Shown here piece after piece: positions 23,667 through 31,827 of a stretch of DNA of 52,779 bases. Where the stretch lies: assembly GCA_025997155.1 (NCBI GenBank), contig BNUF01000005.1, forward strand, positions 1-52,779. Direction: 5' to 3'. The translations under genes and the position numbers were made by a program. How positions within the stretch are numbered: position 1 is the first letter of the stretch; each line of letters starts with the position of its first letter. This DNA comes from Clostridia bacterium. GTDB lineage: Bacteria; Bacillota; Clostridia; Lachnospirales; WQUN01. The notes beneath the pieces are model-generated. The model made no database searches. It had not been told where the DNA came from and saw only the letters and a list, made by a program, of their open reading frames with translations.

Positions 23667-23695
23667 TTGACTTATTTTTTTGGATAGGTTATAAT
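23667..23695 (+). promoter_or_regulatory. Sigma-A promoter of rpsT
   Basis: TTGACT (23667-23672), 17 bases, TATAAT (23690-23695), followed by a leader of about 45 bases to the ATG of rpsT. It is one of the best consensus promoters in the window and abuts the divergent gpr promoter region. Confidence 0.8.
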
Positions 23696-23745
23696 AGGGG
23701 TAATGTTATCTAGACGATTAAATTTCGGGAGGAATAAGGAAAGTT

Positions 23746-24012
23746 ATGGCGAATATTAAATCAGCGAAAAAACGCATACGAGTTATAGCAAAAAAAACAC
23801 TTAGAAACAAAATCATCAAAACCTACACCAAAACCGCCGTTAAGAAACTGGTGACTGCCGTGAACGCGGGCGACAAAGACGCGGCACAGGCACAATACCC
23901 AAAGACTGTTTCGGCTATCGACAAGGCGTGCAGCAAGGGTATTTTTCACAAAAACACCGCCTCCCGCAAAAAATCACGGCTGGCAAAGCTGGTCAACAAA
24001 ATAGCGTCTTGA
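23746..24012 (+). CDS. rpsT: 30S ribosomal protein S20
   Basis: 88 residues from ATG 23746. MANIKSAKKRIRV and the following helical, Lys/Arg/Ala-rich sequence are classic S20, including SRKKSRLAKLVNKI at the end. It binds 16S rRNA early in 30S assembly. The gene has its own strong promoter and a terminator directly behind it, so it is mainly monocistronic, as is usual for rpsT. Confidence 0.97.
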   Translation: MANIKSAKKRIRVIAKKTLRNKIIKTYTKTAVKKLVTAVNAGDKDAAQAQYPKTVSAIDKACSKGIFHKNTASRKKSRLAKLVNKIAS

Positions 24013-24025
24013 GTTTTTATGGAAG

Positions 24026-24057
24026 CGGTTGTCTTTTTTGGACAATCGTTTTCTTTT
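24026..24057 (+). terminator. Rho-independent terminator behind rpsT
   Basis: Stem CGGTTGTC (24026-24033) with GACAATCG (24041-24048), one G-T pair, then TTTTCTTTT. The next gene starts only 14 bases later, so readthrough past this hairpin probably feeds the exporter gene downstream. Confidence 0.75.
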
Positions 24058-24070
24058 AGGGGTGGTTCAT

Positions 24071-25420
24071 TTGGATAAAAAAATATATATCGGCGGAATG
24101 ACCTGCGAAAACTGCCAAAAACGCATACAAAAGCGGGTCGGGAAAATCGACGGGGTGAGCTCTGTTTCCGTGAGTTACGCGGACGGCACAGCTGACGTTA
24201 GTTATTCGGGGGAGTATACCCTTTCGCAAATTGAGGCGGCAATCGAGGATTTAGGGTATTCCGTAAAAAACGCGCCGAAAAAATCGGGATACGAGACAAT
24301 CATCGGCGTTTCGGTGGTTTTACTGGCGTTATACGTTATCGCGAGTAAAACGGGCTTGTTCGAGGCGTTTAACAACTTCCCGCTCCCGACAGAGGGTATG
24401 GGCTACGGAATGATTTTCCTAATCGGACTGCTGACGTCGGTTCACTGTATCGCAATGTGCGGCGGTATAAATCTTTCGCAAAGCGTGAATAACAATAGCG
24501 AACGCAAACCCCTTCAGGACGCGCTTGGGTATCACGCGGGGCGTATCGTTTCGTACACCGTAATCGGGTTTATCGTCGGCGCAATCGGTTCTGTCATAAG
24601 TTTTTCGGGCGGCGCGCGGGGGGTCGTGCAAATTGCCGCGGGCGTTTTTATGGTGATTATGGGGCTGAATCTTTTAGGCATATTCCCGTCACTTCGCAAA
24701 CTCGCGCCGAAGATGCCCAAACCCGTTGTACTTCTTTTCGCGAAACTCTCCTCAAAGACGAATAACAAAGGCTCGTGGTATGTCGGGCTGCTGAACGGGC
24801 TTATGCCCTGCGGTCCTTTGCAGGTTATGCAAATGTACGCCCTCTCAACGGGCAACCCCGTCAAAGGCGCGGTCTCGATGTTTCTTTTCGCCGCGGGCAC
24901 TCTCCCGCTTATGTTCGGGCTTAGCGCGTTATCTTCATTTATGAGTAAAAAATTTACGCGGACGATGCTGACGGCAAGCGGTATGCTCGTGGCGGTTCTG
25001 GGCGTGGTTATGTTTCGCAACGGGCTTAGCCTTTCGGGGATTGACACGAGCGGCTACGCCCTTAACAACGGCGCTGCCGTGCAAAGTTCAAGCGCGTCCC
25101 AGTCGCCGTCTATGCGTTCGCGGAGCAAGGAAGTCGCCGCGACTGTCGACGACAACACGCAGTATGTCGTCTCTACTATGTCGTCAAACAGTTATGACGC
25201 GATAACCGTGACAAAAGGTATCCCCGTGAAATGGACGCTAAACGCGCCAGAACGCGCAATCAACAGCTGCAACCAAACCATAATAATACCCGAATACAAA
25301 ATCCAGTACACCCTTCAGCCGGGCGAAAACGTCATTGAGTTCACCCCCGAAAAATCGGGTACTTTCGGGTTCAGTTGCTGGATGGGTATGATTCGCTCGA
25401 AAATTGTCGTAAAAGCTTAA
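24071..25420 (+). CDS. Metal-linked TauE/SafE-like membrane protein with HMA and cupredoxin-like domains
   Basis: 449 residues from TTG 24071 (AGGGGTGG upstream); an upstream in-frame extension would run through the rpsT terminator. Residues 1-70 are a heavy-metal-associated domain with GGMTCENC (metal-binding C12 and C15). Residues about 80-335 are a membrane domain of the TauE/SafE or UreH-like type, with HCIAMCGG and GLMPCGPLQVMQMYALSTG. After a Ser-rich linker the C-terminal 100 residues look like a cupredoxin-type domain (VTKGIPVKWTLN, then FGFSCWMGM). This three-part protein is common in Firmicutes and is thought to handle copper or similar metals. It is followed closely by a small ORF and walR. 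Confidence 0.85.
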   Translation: MDKKIYIGGMTCENCQKRIQKRVGKIDGVSSVSVSYADGTADVSYSGEYTLSQIEAAIEDLGYSVKNAPKKSGYETIIGVSVVLLALYVIASKTGLFEAFNNFPLPTEGMGYGMIFLIGLLTSVHCIAMCGGINLSQSVNNNSERKPLQDALGYHAGRIVSYTVIGFIVGAIGSVISFSGGARGVVQIAAGVFMVIMGLNLLGIFPSLRKLAPKMPKPVVLLFAKLSSKTNNKGSWYVGLLNGLMPCGPLQVMQMYALSTGNPVKGAVSMFLFAAGTLPLMFGLSALSSFMSKKFTRTMLTASGMLVAVLGVVMFRNGLSLSGIDTSGYALNNGAAVQSSSASQSPSMRSRSKEVAATVDDNTQYVVSTMSSNSYDAITVTKGIPVKWTLNAPERAINSCNQTIIIPEYKIQYTLQPGENVIEFTPEKSGTFGFSCWMGMIRSKIVVKA

Positions 25421-25432
25421 GGAGATGATATT

Positions 25433-25573
25433 ATGACAAGGTATGAACTGCTTGCTGTATTGTATTCTTTGCGTACAATCCCTACATTGCTTGAGGATAA
25501 CCCCCAAAAATGCGTCGACGAAATGACGAAATTGCTTGACAAGGTGATTAAGCAAACCGAGGGCGATAAATAG
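25433..25573 (+). CDS. Small conserved-looking 46-residue protein
   Basis: Starts at ATG 25433 with AAGGAGATGAT upstream, a strong ribosome binding site, and ends at TAG 25571-25573. The product begins MTRYELLAVLYSLRTIP and has two amphipathic helices (residues 3-20 and 26-42) with no membrane segment. It sits 12 bp behind the metal exporter gene and 15 bp ahead of walR. No family recognised. The ribosome binding site and tight packing argue that it is a real gene. Confidence 0.65.
   Translation: MTRYELLAVLYSLRTIPTLLEDNPQKCVDEMTKLLDKVIKQTEGDK
25452..25479 (+). promoter_or_regulatory. Possible internal promoter ahead of walR
   Basis: TTGCTG (25452-25457), 16 bases, TACAAT (25474-25479) within the small ORF, about 110 bases before walR. 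It would let the essential walRK operon be transcribed apart from the metal exporter. Match is moderate and the site lies inside coding sequence. Confidence 0.3.
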
Positions 25574-25588
25574 GTTTGGAGGGACGCT

Positions 25589-26263
25589 ATGCCGAAAAAA
25601 ATCTTGGTAATCGACGACGAAAAGAATATCGTGGACATTATCGCGTTCAACCTTAAAAAAGCGGGGTACGAGGTTCTGACGGCGGGGGACGGGAAAAGCG
25701 GGCTTGCTCTAGCGTTGTCGGAGAATCCCGAATTGATACTTTTGGATATAATGATGCCGAATATTGACGGTTTCGAGGTGTGCAGGCGCGTCCGCGAAAG
25801 GTCGCAAGTACCTATAATAATGCTCACGGCGCGGGCGGAGGAAACGGACAAGGTTCTGGGGCTTAACATAGGCGCGGACGACTATGTGACGAAACCTTTC
25901 GGGATAAAGGAACTTATGGCGCGTGTCAAGGCGAATTTGCGGCACAGTCCCCTTTCGGGGGGCGACACCCTCGAGATAAGCGACCTGCAAATCGACCCGA
26001 AAAAATCGGAGATAACAAGACACGGCGAACTGCTTGACCTGACCCCGAAAGAATATGACCTGCTGAAATTTTTGGCGGAGCACAAGGGGCAGATTTTTTC
26101 CCGCGAAACTCTGCTTGAAAAAGTTTGGGGCTTCGAGTATTACGGCGACTTGCGAACGATTGACGTGACGATACGCCGTATTCGCCTTAAAATAGAAGAA
26201 AAGCCCGAAACGCCGAAATATATAATCGCGAAACGCGGAGTCGGATATTACTTTGAAGGATAA
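25589..26263 (+). CDS. walR: WalR/PhoP-type OmpR-family response regulator
   Basis: 224 residues. Receiver domain (1-118) with acidic pocket D9-D10, phospho-acceptor D53 (LLDIMMP), T80 and K102 (YVTKPF). The C-terminal winged helix (about 127-224) is OmpR-type, with LTPKEYDLLKFL and RTIDVTIRRIRLKIE. It is followed by a matching histidine kinase, YycH and YycI, which is the gene order of walRKHI, so this is best read as WalR, the regulator of cell-wall metabolism. PhoP-like regulators are similar in sequence; the YycH/YycI neighbours decide. Confidence 0.88.
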   Translation: MPKKILVIDDEKNIVDIIAFNLKKAGYEVLTAGDGKSGLALALSENPELILLDIMMPNIDGFEVCRRVRERSQVPIIMLTARAEETDKVLGLNIGADDYVTKPFGIKELMARVKANLRHSPLSGGDTLEISDLQIDPKKSEITRHGELLDLTPKEYDLLKFLAEHKGQIFSRETLLEKVWGFEYYGDLRTIDVTIRRIRLKIEEKPETPKYIIAKRGVGYYFEG

Positions 26264-26265
26264 TT

Positions 26266-28020
26266 ATGAAGAGTATTAAGGCAAAACTTGTTCTGATGTA
26301 TCTTGTACTTGTGTTCATTGTAATGATGATTAGCGGTACTTTTATGATTGTGAATATCCGCGTTCAGGAACTGGAACGGCTTGAAACCGAACTTTTAGAT
26401 TTTTCCAATCTGGCGGCGGGGGAGATTTTCGGCGCGGAGGAAGACGATGACAGTGAGTATGTTTTGCAGCTCGCTAATCTGATTAAAACCAACGGGAATC
26501 GGATTACCGCCGATATACTAAGCGCGGACGGGTACAACATCGACCAAGAAAAAGCGGGTACAGTCTACACAAGCCCCGCCATCGCGGGAGCTATGCTTGG
26601 AAAACCGACTTTGGGGGCGAACAAATGGGGCGTGCGAAACCAGTCGTTTGTGGATTACGCGCTTCCGTATCCGTACAGCGCGAATTTGACGCAGGACGTG
26701 CGGTATATCATCTACGCCAGCGTGTCGACAAAACCCGTTCAGGACAGGCTTATCGCCGTGACTATGGCGGTTGTGGTGTCGGTTTTTCTTGCGCTTACCC
26801 TTGCCGCCGTTATAGGGCTTTTGTTCGCGAACACCCTCACAGGCCCGATTATCACCCTCACGAAACGGGCGAAGGAATGGTCGAACGGCAACCTTGAGCG
26901 GCAAATCGAAGTCAAGAGTAAGGACGAAATCGGGCAGCTGACGAGGACGTTCAACGAGATTTCGCGGGAGCTGTCCTACACCCTCCGCCGAATCACCACC
27001 GAAAAGAACAAGATGGAAATCCTTCTCTACAATATGATAGAGGGCGTTTTGGCATACGACAACAACGGGATACTCATCGAGGCTAACTATTCCGCCCACG
27101 AACAGTTAGGGATAAAAAATATCCGCGTACTCACTCTAAAGGAACTTTTGGATTCTCTCCATATCGACATCGACACCGTTACAGATATTAACGAACTCAA
27201 GGAAAACACCGTGCAAATCGGCGACAAATACATAAACGTGATTTCATCGCCGTACTATGGGAGCGCAAATTCCATAGAGGGCGTTGTTTTGGTACTTCAG
27301 GATATCACAAAGCACAAAAAACTTGACGATATGCGGAAAGAATTTGTGGCGAACGTGTCGCACGAAATCCGCACGCCCCTTACCACGATTAAGACCTACA
27401 CGGAGACACTTCTTGACGGCGCGCTTTTCGATACGGACACCGCCGAGAATTTTTTGACGGTAATCGACAAGGAAACCGACAGAATGACGCTTCTCGCGAC
27501 GGACTTGCTGATTCTCTCGCGGTTTGACAACCAACAGTTCGATTTCAAAATGGCGGAGGTGGACCTTGACGAGATTATCCAAAGGTCGATATTTCAAGTT
27601 GAACTTTTGGCACACAAAAAGCGGCAGACGATTGAGTACAAGCCGCCGGAGACAAAACTGTTCATTGTCGCCGACTCCTCAAGGATAGAGCAGGTGTTTG
27701 TGAATATTTTATCAAACGCCGTCAAGTACAGCAACGATAACACGGAAATAAGCGTCACCGTGTCGGTGTCGGAAAGATACTACCGCGTGTATGTCCGCGA
27801 CCAAGGTTTTGGTATCCCGAAAGAGGACCTGCCCCGAATCTTTGAGCGGTTTTACCGCGTGGACAAGGCGCGTTCCCGCGAAATGGGCGGCACGGGGCTG
27901 GGGCTTTCGATTGCCAAAGAAATTATGGAGGCGCATAATTTCAGAATTTCCGCGAGCAGCGAGGTAGGCGCTGGGACGGCTATGATTTTACGGTTTAACA
28001 GAAACGGACTGATTGTTTGA
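26266..28020 (+). CDS. walK: WalK-type sensor histidine kinase
   Basis: 584 residues. Two membrane helices (about 8-30 and 162-188) flank an extracytoplasmic sensor domain. A HAMP domain follows (about 189-240), then a PAS domain (about 246-350), the HisKA H-box VSHEIRTPL with H366, an N-box (about 476-490, NILSNAVKYS) and G-boxes QGFGIP and GGTGLGLSIAKEI. This is the full WalK layout. It starts 2 bp after walR and its stop overlaps the TTG of yycH (TTGA). It should phosphorylate WalR in response to cell-wall state, under control of YycH and YycI. Confidence 0.92.
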   Translation: MKSIKAKLVLMYLVLVFIVMMISGTFMIVNIRVQELERLETELLDFSNLAAGEIFGAEEDDDSEYVLQLANLIKTNGNRITADILSADGYNIDQEKAGTVYTSPAIAGAMLGKPTLGANKWGVRNQSFVDYALPYPYSANLTQDVRYIIYASVSTKPVQDRLIAVTMAVVVSVFLALTLAAVIGLLFANTLTGPIITLTKRAKEWSNGNLERQIEVKSKDEIGQLTRTFNEISRELSYTLRRITTEKNKMEILLYNMIEGVLAYDNNGILIEANYSAHEQLGIKNIRVLTLKELLDSLHIDIDTVTDINELKENTVQIGDKYINVISSPYYGSANSIEGVVLVLQDITKHKKLDDMRKEFVANVSHEIRTPLTTIKTYTETLLDGALFDTDTAENFLTVIDKETDRMTLLATDLLILSRFDNQQFDFKMAEVDLDEIIQRSIFQVELLAHKKRQTIEYKPPETKLFIVADSSRIEQVFVNILSNAVKYSNDNTEISVTVSVSERYYRVYVRDQGFGIPKEDLPRIFERFYRVDKARSREMGGTGLGLSIAKEIMEAHNFRISASSEVGAGTAMILRFNRNGLIV

Positions 28021-29363
28021 TTGACAAGGCGAAAAATCTCATAATAGCGTTTTTGGTCATATTGTCGGTTTCGCAAATCGGGCAGCTTTGGTTTGATTCC
28101 TATGACATTAACTTTTTTCATACCGCGAAATCCCTTGCGCGAAACGGCAACGAGAAGGTTTTTTTGACTGTGCCGTCGCGGATTATCTCAAAAGATAGGG
28201 AGGGGAGTTACCGAATACGCTACAACTCCCTTGACACGAATCTGGGGAAATACAATTGCAATTTGATTCTTGACGAACTTTTTTTGTCGGGGGAGTATAC
28301 GGGGAAATACGCCGCCTCTCCCTCGAGTTTGGCGGCTTGCGTGATATATGATTATGCCCTGCCAATGGACGCCGCGGATTTCACCGAAAGTTATGAGCAA
28401 AATTCGTCGGAGTTCAAAAAGAAAAGTTCCAGATTATCGAAAAACGTCGATTCTTTTCGGCAAATAATATTTGTACCAAAAGTATATAGCGAGGCAAAAC
28501 CCGACAGCATTGAAATAAACGTGCTTTTTGTATCGAACAGTTATAAAACCATATATGAATATACGGTAAAAATAAAGACGACGATAAACGACAATCTCCA
28601 GCTCTATATAGCGGACAACACCGTGAGCGACCTTGTTTTTACCGCGAAATCAATGGAGCTTTTTCTGCCCGTTATTTCGGACGCGGGGTTTCCGTACCAC
28701 CCGATTCACACCGAAAACCCGTATATGTCCGCCGACCGCGTGCTGACTCTCAAGAGCGCCCAAAAGGGGCTGAACCCTCTCTTCGGCGACGCGAAAATAA
28801 CGCAGGTTTCGCCCGAGGATTCGAGTTACAGGTATTCAAACGAGGCGAACGTCGTCGTGAAATATTACCGCGCAACGGACGTAATCGAATACTTGGATTA
28901 CAGCACGGTGAACAAAATCACTCCCAGTACGCTCCCCCTTAATTACGCGGCGGCTATACGGTTTCTAAACGCCGACGCGACTATCGCGAACGATTACTAC
29001 CTTGACAGCTGCGAAATCTCGGACGATTCGTACACGTTTTATTTTGACTATGCCGTTATGGATTTTCCTGTGCTTATCCCTGATTCAATGAAAAAAGAAC
29101 TTAACCTTTCGCATATGATAGAACTGACCGTTTCCAACCAAAAAGTTACAAAATATAAAAAAATCGCCCTCACTTTCACGCCCGACGACGAAATTTTTAA
29201 CAACGCGACGATACAATACGAGGATTTTATGAACGTGTGGGGGGGCGAAAACCCCGACGACGTGCGTCTCGCGTACAAATACGACAAGGAAAAAATCAAG
29301 TGGCTTGTACTCAACTGGTTTTTGCTCCAAAACGGCAACAGTTATATTCGTCCCGCGAGCTGA
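28017..29363 (+). CDS. yycH: YycH-like regulator of WalK
   Basis: 448 residues from TTG 28017 overlapping walK by 4 bp. A single N-terminal membrane helix (about 6-22) is followed by a long extracytoplasmic part with the YycH fold pattern. The YycH and YycI proteins form a membrane complex with WalK and tune its activity. Sequence identity to known YycH cannot be judged by eye, but length, topology and position are exactly right. It begins IDKAKNLIIAFLVILS, closely similar to the start of the next gene, a feature of this pair. Confidence 0.8.
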   Translation: MIDKAKNLIIAFLVILSVSQIGQLWFDSYDINFFHTAKSLARNGNEKVFLTVPSRIISKDREGSYRIRYNSLDTNLGKYNCNLILDELFLSGEYTGKYAASPSSLAACVIYDYALPMDAADFTESYEQNSSEFKKKSSRLSKNVDSFRQIIFVPKVYSEAKPDSIEINVLFVSNSYKTIYEYTVKIKTTINDNLQLYIADNTVSDLVFTAKSMELFLPVISDAGFPYHPIHTENPYMSADRVLTLKSAQKGLNPLFGDAKITQVSPEDSSYRYSNEANVVVKYYRATDVIEYLDYSTVNKITPSTLPLNYAAAIRFLNADATIANDYYLDSCEISDDSYTFYFDYAVMDFPVLIPDSMKKELNLSHMIELTVSNQKVTKYKKIALTFTPDDEIFNNATIQYEDFMNVWGGENPDDVRLAYKYDKEKIKWLVLNWFLLQNGNSYIRPAS

Positions 29364-29370
29364 GGTATAT

Positions 29371-30204
29371 ATGGACTGGAACAAGGCGAAAAATCTTATA
29401 ATAATATTTTTGGCGGCGCTTAACGTATTTTTATTTGTATGCAACAAAATATACGTAACCGACCGATACTATATGTCAAACGAGAGAGTTCGCAATATCA
29501 CGGAAGTTTTGGAGAAATCCGAAATCACCCTTGACTGTTCGTTTTCGCGGGAGTTTTCGCCGAAAAGGCAGCTCGTTTTGGGACAGCCGCGCTATGACCA
29601 CGAAGATTTGCGGGATATGTTTATGAAGGACGCGAAACACGCGAAATTCAGTATGGAGGACAGCCGTTTCGTGTACCGCACGGACTGGGAGACGCTGATT
29701 ATAAATATCCTTGACGGGTATGTGTCCTACAAAAACCGCGACATAACGAACAACGACCCCGACCCGATTCTTTCGGAAGCTCTGTGCGAAGGATTTTTGT
29801 TAAAAATGGGGCTTGCGGATTTCACCCTTGATTCGGGCGAACCCTACAAGACGGACGACGGCTTGACCTTTGAGTATCGGCAAAAATACAACGGGTATAT
29901 TATAAACAGTAACAGCGCGGTGATTTCAGTCGGCGACAACGGCATAAGTTCCATAAAATACAGTTACGCGCCGCCGACGGGGTTTTCGGACGAAAAACGG
30001 CAGATTTGCGCGGAAGATGAGGCTCTTCTGACGTGTATGTACGAATTGCAGAATATCTACGGGTACAGTCCGCTAAGCATTACCAAAATCGACCTCGTTT
30101 ACCTTCAGACGGAAAAGAACCTAGCCGTGCCGTTCTATCGGATATACGCGGACAACGCTCCCGTATTGGTGAACGCTTATGACAACACCGTGTATCGGCT
30201 CTAG
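29371..30204 (+). CDS. yycI: YycI-like regulator of WalK
   Basis: 277 residues from ATG 29371, behind TGAGGT; a longer open frame starts inside yycH and is not needed. MDWNKAKNLIIIFLAALN is the classical YycI start (DWxKAKxxxI then a membrane helix). The extracytoplasmic part follows the YycI pattern with a cystatin-like tail (FEYRQKYNGYIINSNSAVIS). It acts with YycH on WalK. The usual next gene, yycJ, is replaced here by a chromate transporter pair. Confidence 0.88.
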   Translation: MDWNKAKNLIIIFLAALNVFLFVCNKIYVTDRYYMSNERVRNITEVLEKSEITLDCSFSREFSPKRQLVLGQPRYDHEDLRDMFMKDAKHAKFSMEDSRFVYRTDWETLIINILDGYVSYKNRDITNNDPDPILSEALCEGFLLKMGLADFTLDSGEPYKTDDGLTFEYRQKYNGYIINSNSAVISVGDNGISSIKYSYAPPTGFSDEKRQICAEDEALLTCMYELQNIYGYSPLSITKIDLVYLQTEKNLAVPFYRIYADNAPVLVNAYDNTVYRL

Positions 30205-30212
30205 GGGGCATT

Positions 30213-30764
30213 ATGAGGACATATATCAAGTTGTTTTTGTCGACATTGTATATAAGCGCGTTCACCTTGGGCGGCGGGATTGCTATCGTTCCGCTTATCA
30301 AGCGCAAATTCGTGGACGAACTTCATTACATAAACGAGAGGGAAATGATTGATTTTATAGCGATTGCGCAGTCGTCGCCAGGGGCTATGGCGGTGAATTT
30401 GTCGTTTCTCGCGGGATATAAAAAGGCGGGGGTACGCGGGGCGTTATGCGCGACTTTCGGGACGGTTTTGCCTCCTTTTGTGATAATTTCCATAATTTCT
30501 ATATTTTACCAGAGTTTTCGGGATAACGAGATTGTGAGACGGGCAATGGCGGGGGCAGCTCCCGCCGTCGCGGGGGTTATCGCCGTGTCGGTCTTCGACA
30601 TTGGGCGGAGCGTTCTCGGCGTTGCTGGCGACCGCAAGCTGTCTGTCGTGACGGCGTTGTCGGCGTTCGCACTCAGTTTCTTTTTTAGTGTGAACGTGGT
30701 GTATATCATACTCGCCTGTGTTATTCTCGGCGTGATTTCGGCGTTTGCGGGTAAAAAATTATGA
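30213..30764 (+). CDS. chrA: Chromate transporter, N-terminal-type half protein
   Basis: 183 residues with about five or six membrane helices. FTLGGGIAIVPLIKR (about 19-33) is the conserved CHR-domain motif, followed by ISIAQSSPG-like AIAQSSPGAMAVNLSFLAGY. It is the first half of a split (short-chain) chromate ion transporter; the second half overlaps it by 4 bp. Pairs of this kind are common in Firmicutes, where the two single-domain proteins act together. The natural substrate may be chromate or another oxyanion. Co-transcription with walRK-yycHI is likely from spacing alone (8 bp). Confidence 0.85.
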   Translation: MRTYIKLFLSTLYISAFTLGGGIAIVPLIKRKFVDELHYINEREMIDFIAIAQSSPGAMAVNLSFLAGYKKAGVRGALCATFGTVLPPFVIISIISIFYQSFRDNEIVRRAMAGAAPAVAGVIAVSVFDIGRSVLGVAGDRKLSVVTALSAFALSFFFSVNVVYIILACVILGVISAFAGKKL

Positions 30765-31297
30765 TGTGGGAGCTGTATTTCGCGTTTTTGCGCATAGGGG
30801 CGTTTTCTATCGGCGGCGGGTACGCGTCTTTTCCGCTAATCAAGCATATTATCGTGGACACAAACAAGTGGCTTTCAAACAGCGAATTTACGGATATCCT
30901 GACGATTTCCCAGATGACGCCGGGGCCAATCGCTCTTAACGCCGCGACTTTTGTCGGGGTTAAGCATTTCGGGCAGGCGGGGGCTGCCGCCGCGACGCTC
31001 GGGTTTATCACCGTGCCGCTTATCGTCGTTAGTATTTTTACGTATGTGTACTTTAAGTACAACGCCACCGATATGCTTAAACGAATTTTTACCGTCGTGC
31101 GTCCCGCCGTTTTGGGGCTTATCGCGGCGGCTTGCGCGTCTTTGGTCGTACTCGCGGTCTGGGGGGATTCTCATACCGCGAATTACAGGGCGGTCTTACT
31201 TTTCGCGCTGTCTATCATATCGGTTTGGAAACTTAAGGTGTCGCCTATCGCCGCAATCCTCCTTTGCGCCGTAATCGGGATTTTTTTGTATAAGTAA
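30761..31297 (+). CDS. chrA: Chromate transporter, second half protein
   Basis: 178 residues from ATG 30761, overlapping the first half by ATGA. It carries FSIGGGYASFPLIKH and LTISQMTPGPIALNAATFVG, the two CHR-domain motifs, in the first 70 residues, then about four more membrane helices. It should pair with the preceding half. No terminator was found between it and the next gene at 31349. Confidence 0.87.
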   Translation: MMWELYFAFLRIGAFSIGGGYASFPLIKHIIVDTNKWLSNSEFTDILTISQMTPGPIALNAATFVGVKHFGQAGAAAATLGFITVPLIVVSIFTYVYFKYNATDMLKRIFTVVRPAVLGLIAAACASLVVLAVWGDSHTANYRAVLLFALSIISVWKLKVSPIAAILLCAVIGIFLYK

Positions 31298-31348
31298 ACA
31301 GACATTTTCTGAAAACGGGCGTTAGTATTAGCGAAAGGAGTTGATTAT

Positions 31349-31699
31349 ATGAATAAATCTATATGGAATCTTGATGAAAATATCGCGGCGGCGTTATCGT
31401 ATATCTTCGGCATAGTTTCGGGCGGGATTTTATTAGTTTTTGAGAAAGAAAATAAATTTGTGCGTTTTCACGCGATGCAGTCCGTTTTGCTCTCCGTATT
31501 CGTAATCGTCGTTGAGGTAGTTCTTCAGATTTTGGGGCGGATACCCCTTTTGGGCGGGATATTTGTCCTTGCGAACAACATTTTCGGGTTTATCGCTCTC
31601 GTGGCGGCTATCTGGCTGATTGTGTCGGCGCTTAAGATGAAGAAACAAAAATTGCCGCTTATCGGGGACGTTGCCGAAAAACAGATTGAAAAAACATAA
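31349..31699 (+). CDS. DUF4870-type small membrane protein
   Basis: 116 residues from ATG 31349 with GAAAGGAGTTGAT upstream. It begins NLDENIAAALSYIFG, followed by GGILLVFEKENKFVRFHAMQS, the DUF4870/Tic20-like pattern with a conserved FVRFHAxQS. About three membrane helices follow and the tail is basic. Function unknown. A strong terminator lies directly behind it. Confidence 0.8.
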   Translation: MNKSIWNLDENIAAALSYIFGIVSGGILLVFEKENKFVRFHAMQSVLLSVFVIVVEVVLQILGRIPLLGGIFVLANNIFGFIALVAAIWLIVSALKMKKQKLPLIGDVAEKQIEKT

Positions 31700-31705
31700 G
31701 ATTTT

Positions 31706-31736
31706 GAAGAACCTTGTAAAAGGTTCTTCTTTTTTT
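31706..31736 (+). terminator. Strong rho-independent terminator
   Basis: Perfect 10-bp stem GAAGAACCTT with AAGGTTCTTC around a GTAA loop, followed by seven T. It closes the walRK-to-DUF4870 region ahead of the flagellar genes. Confidence 0.92.
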
Positions 31737-31746
31737 ATAAAAACCG

Positions 31747-31774
31747 TAAACGATAAGAATAAAAATGCCGATAA
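31747..31774 (+). promoter_or_regulatory. Sigma-D (sigma-28) flagellar promoter
   Basis: TAAA (31747-31750), 16 bases, then GCCGATAA (31767-31774), which matches the sigma-D -35 and -10 elements almost exactly. It is about 50 bases upstream of fliD. It marks fliD-fliT-flaG-fliS as late flagellar genes under FliA/SigD control, a regulator that lies outside this window. Confidence 0.85.
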
Positions 31775-31827
31775 ACAAGATAAGGTATAAATATGATTTA
31801 TTGATTTAATAAAAAGGGGGTATGTTC

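Noticed and set aside
31298..31348. Terminator between the chromate transporter and the DUF4870 gene
   Set aside because: Only a 4-bp stem (CAGA/TCTG) is available, too short to call.
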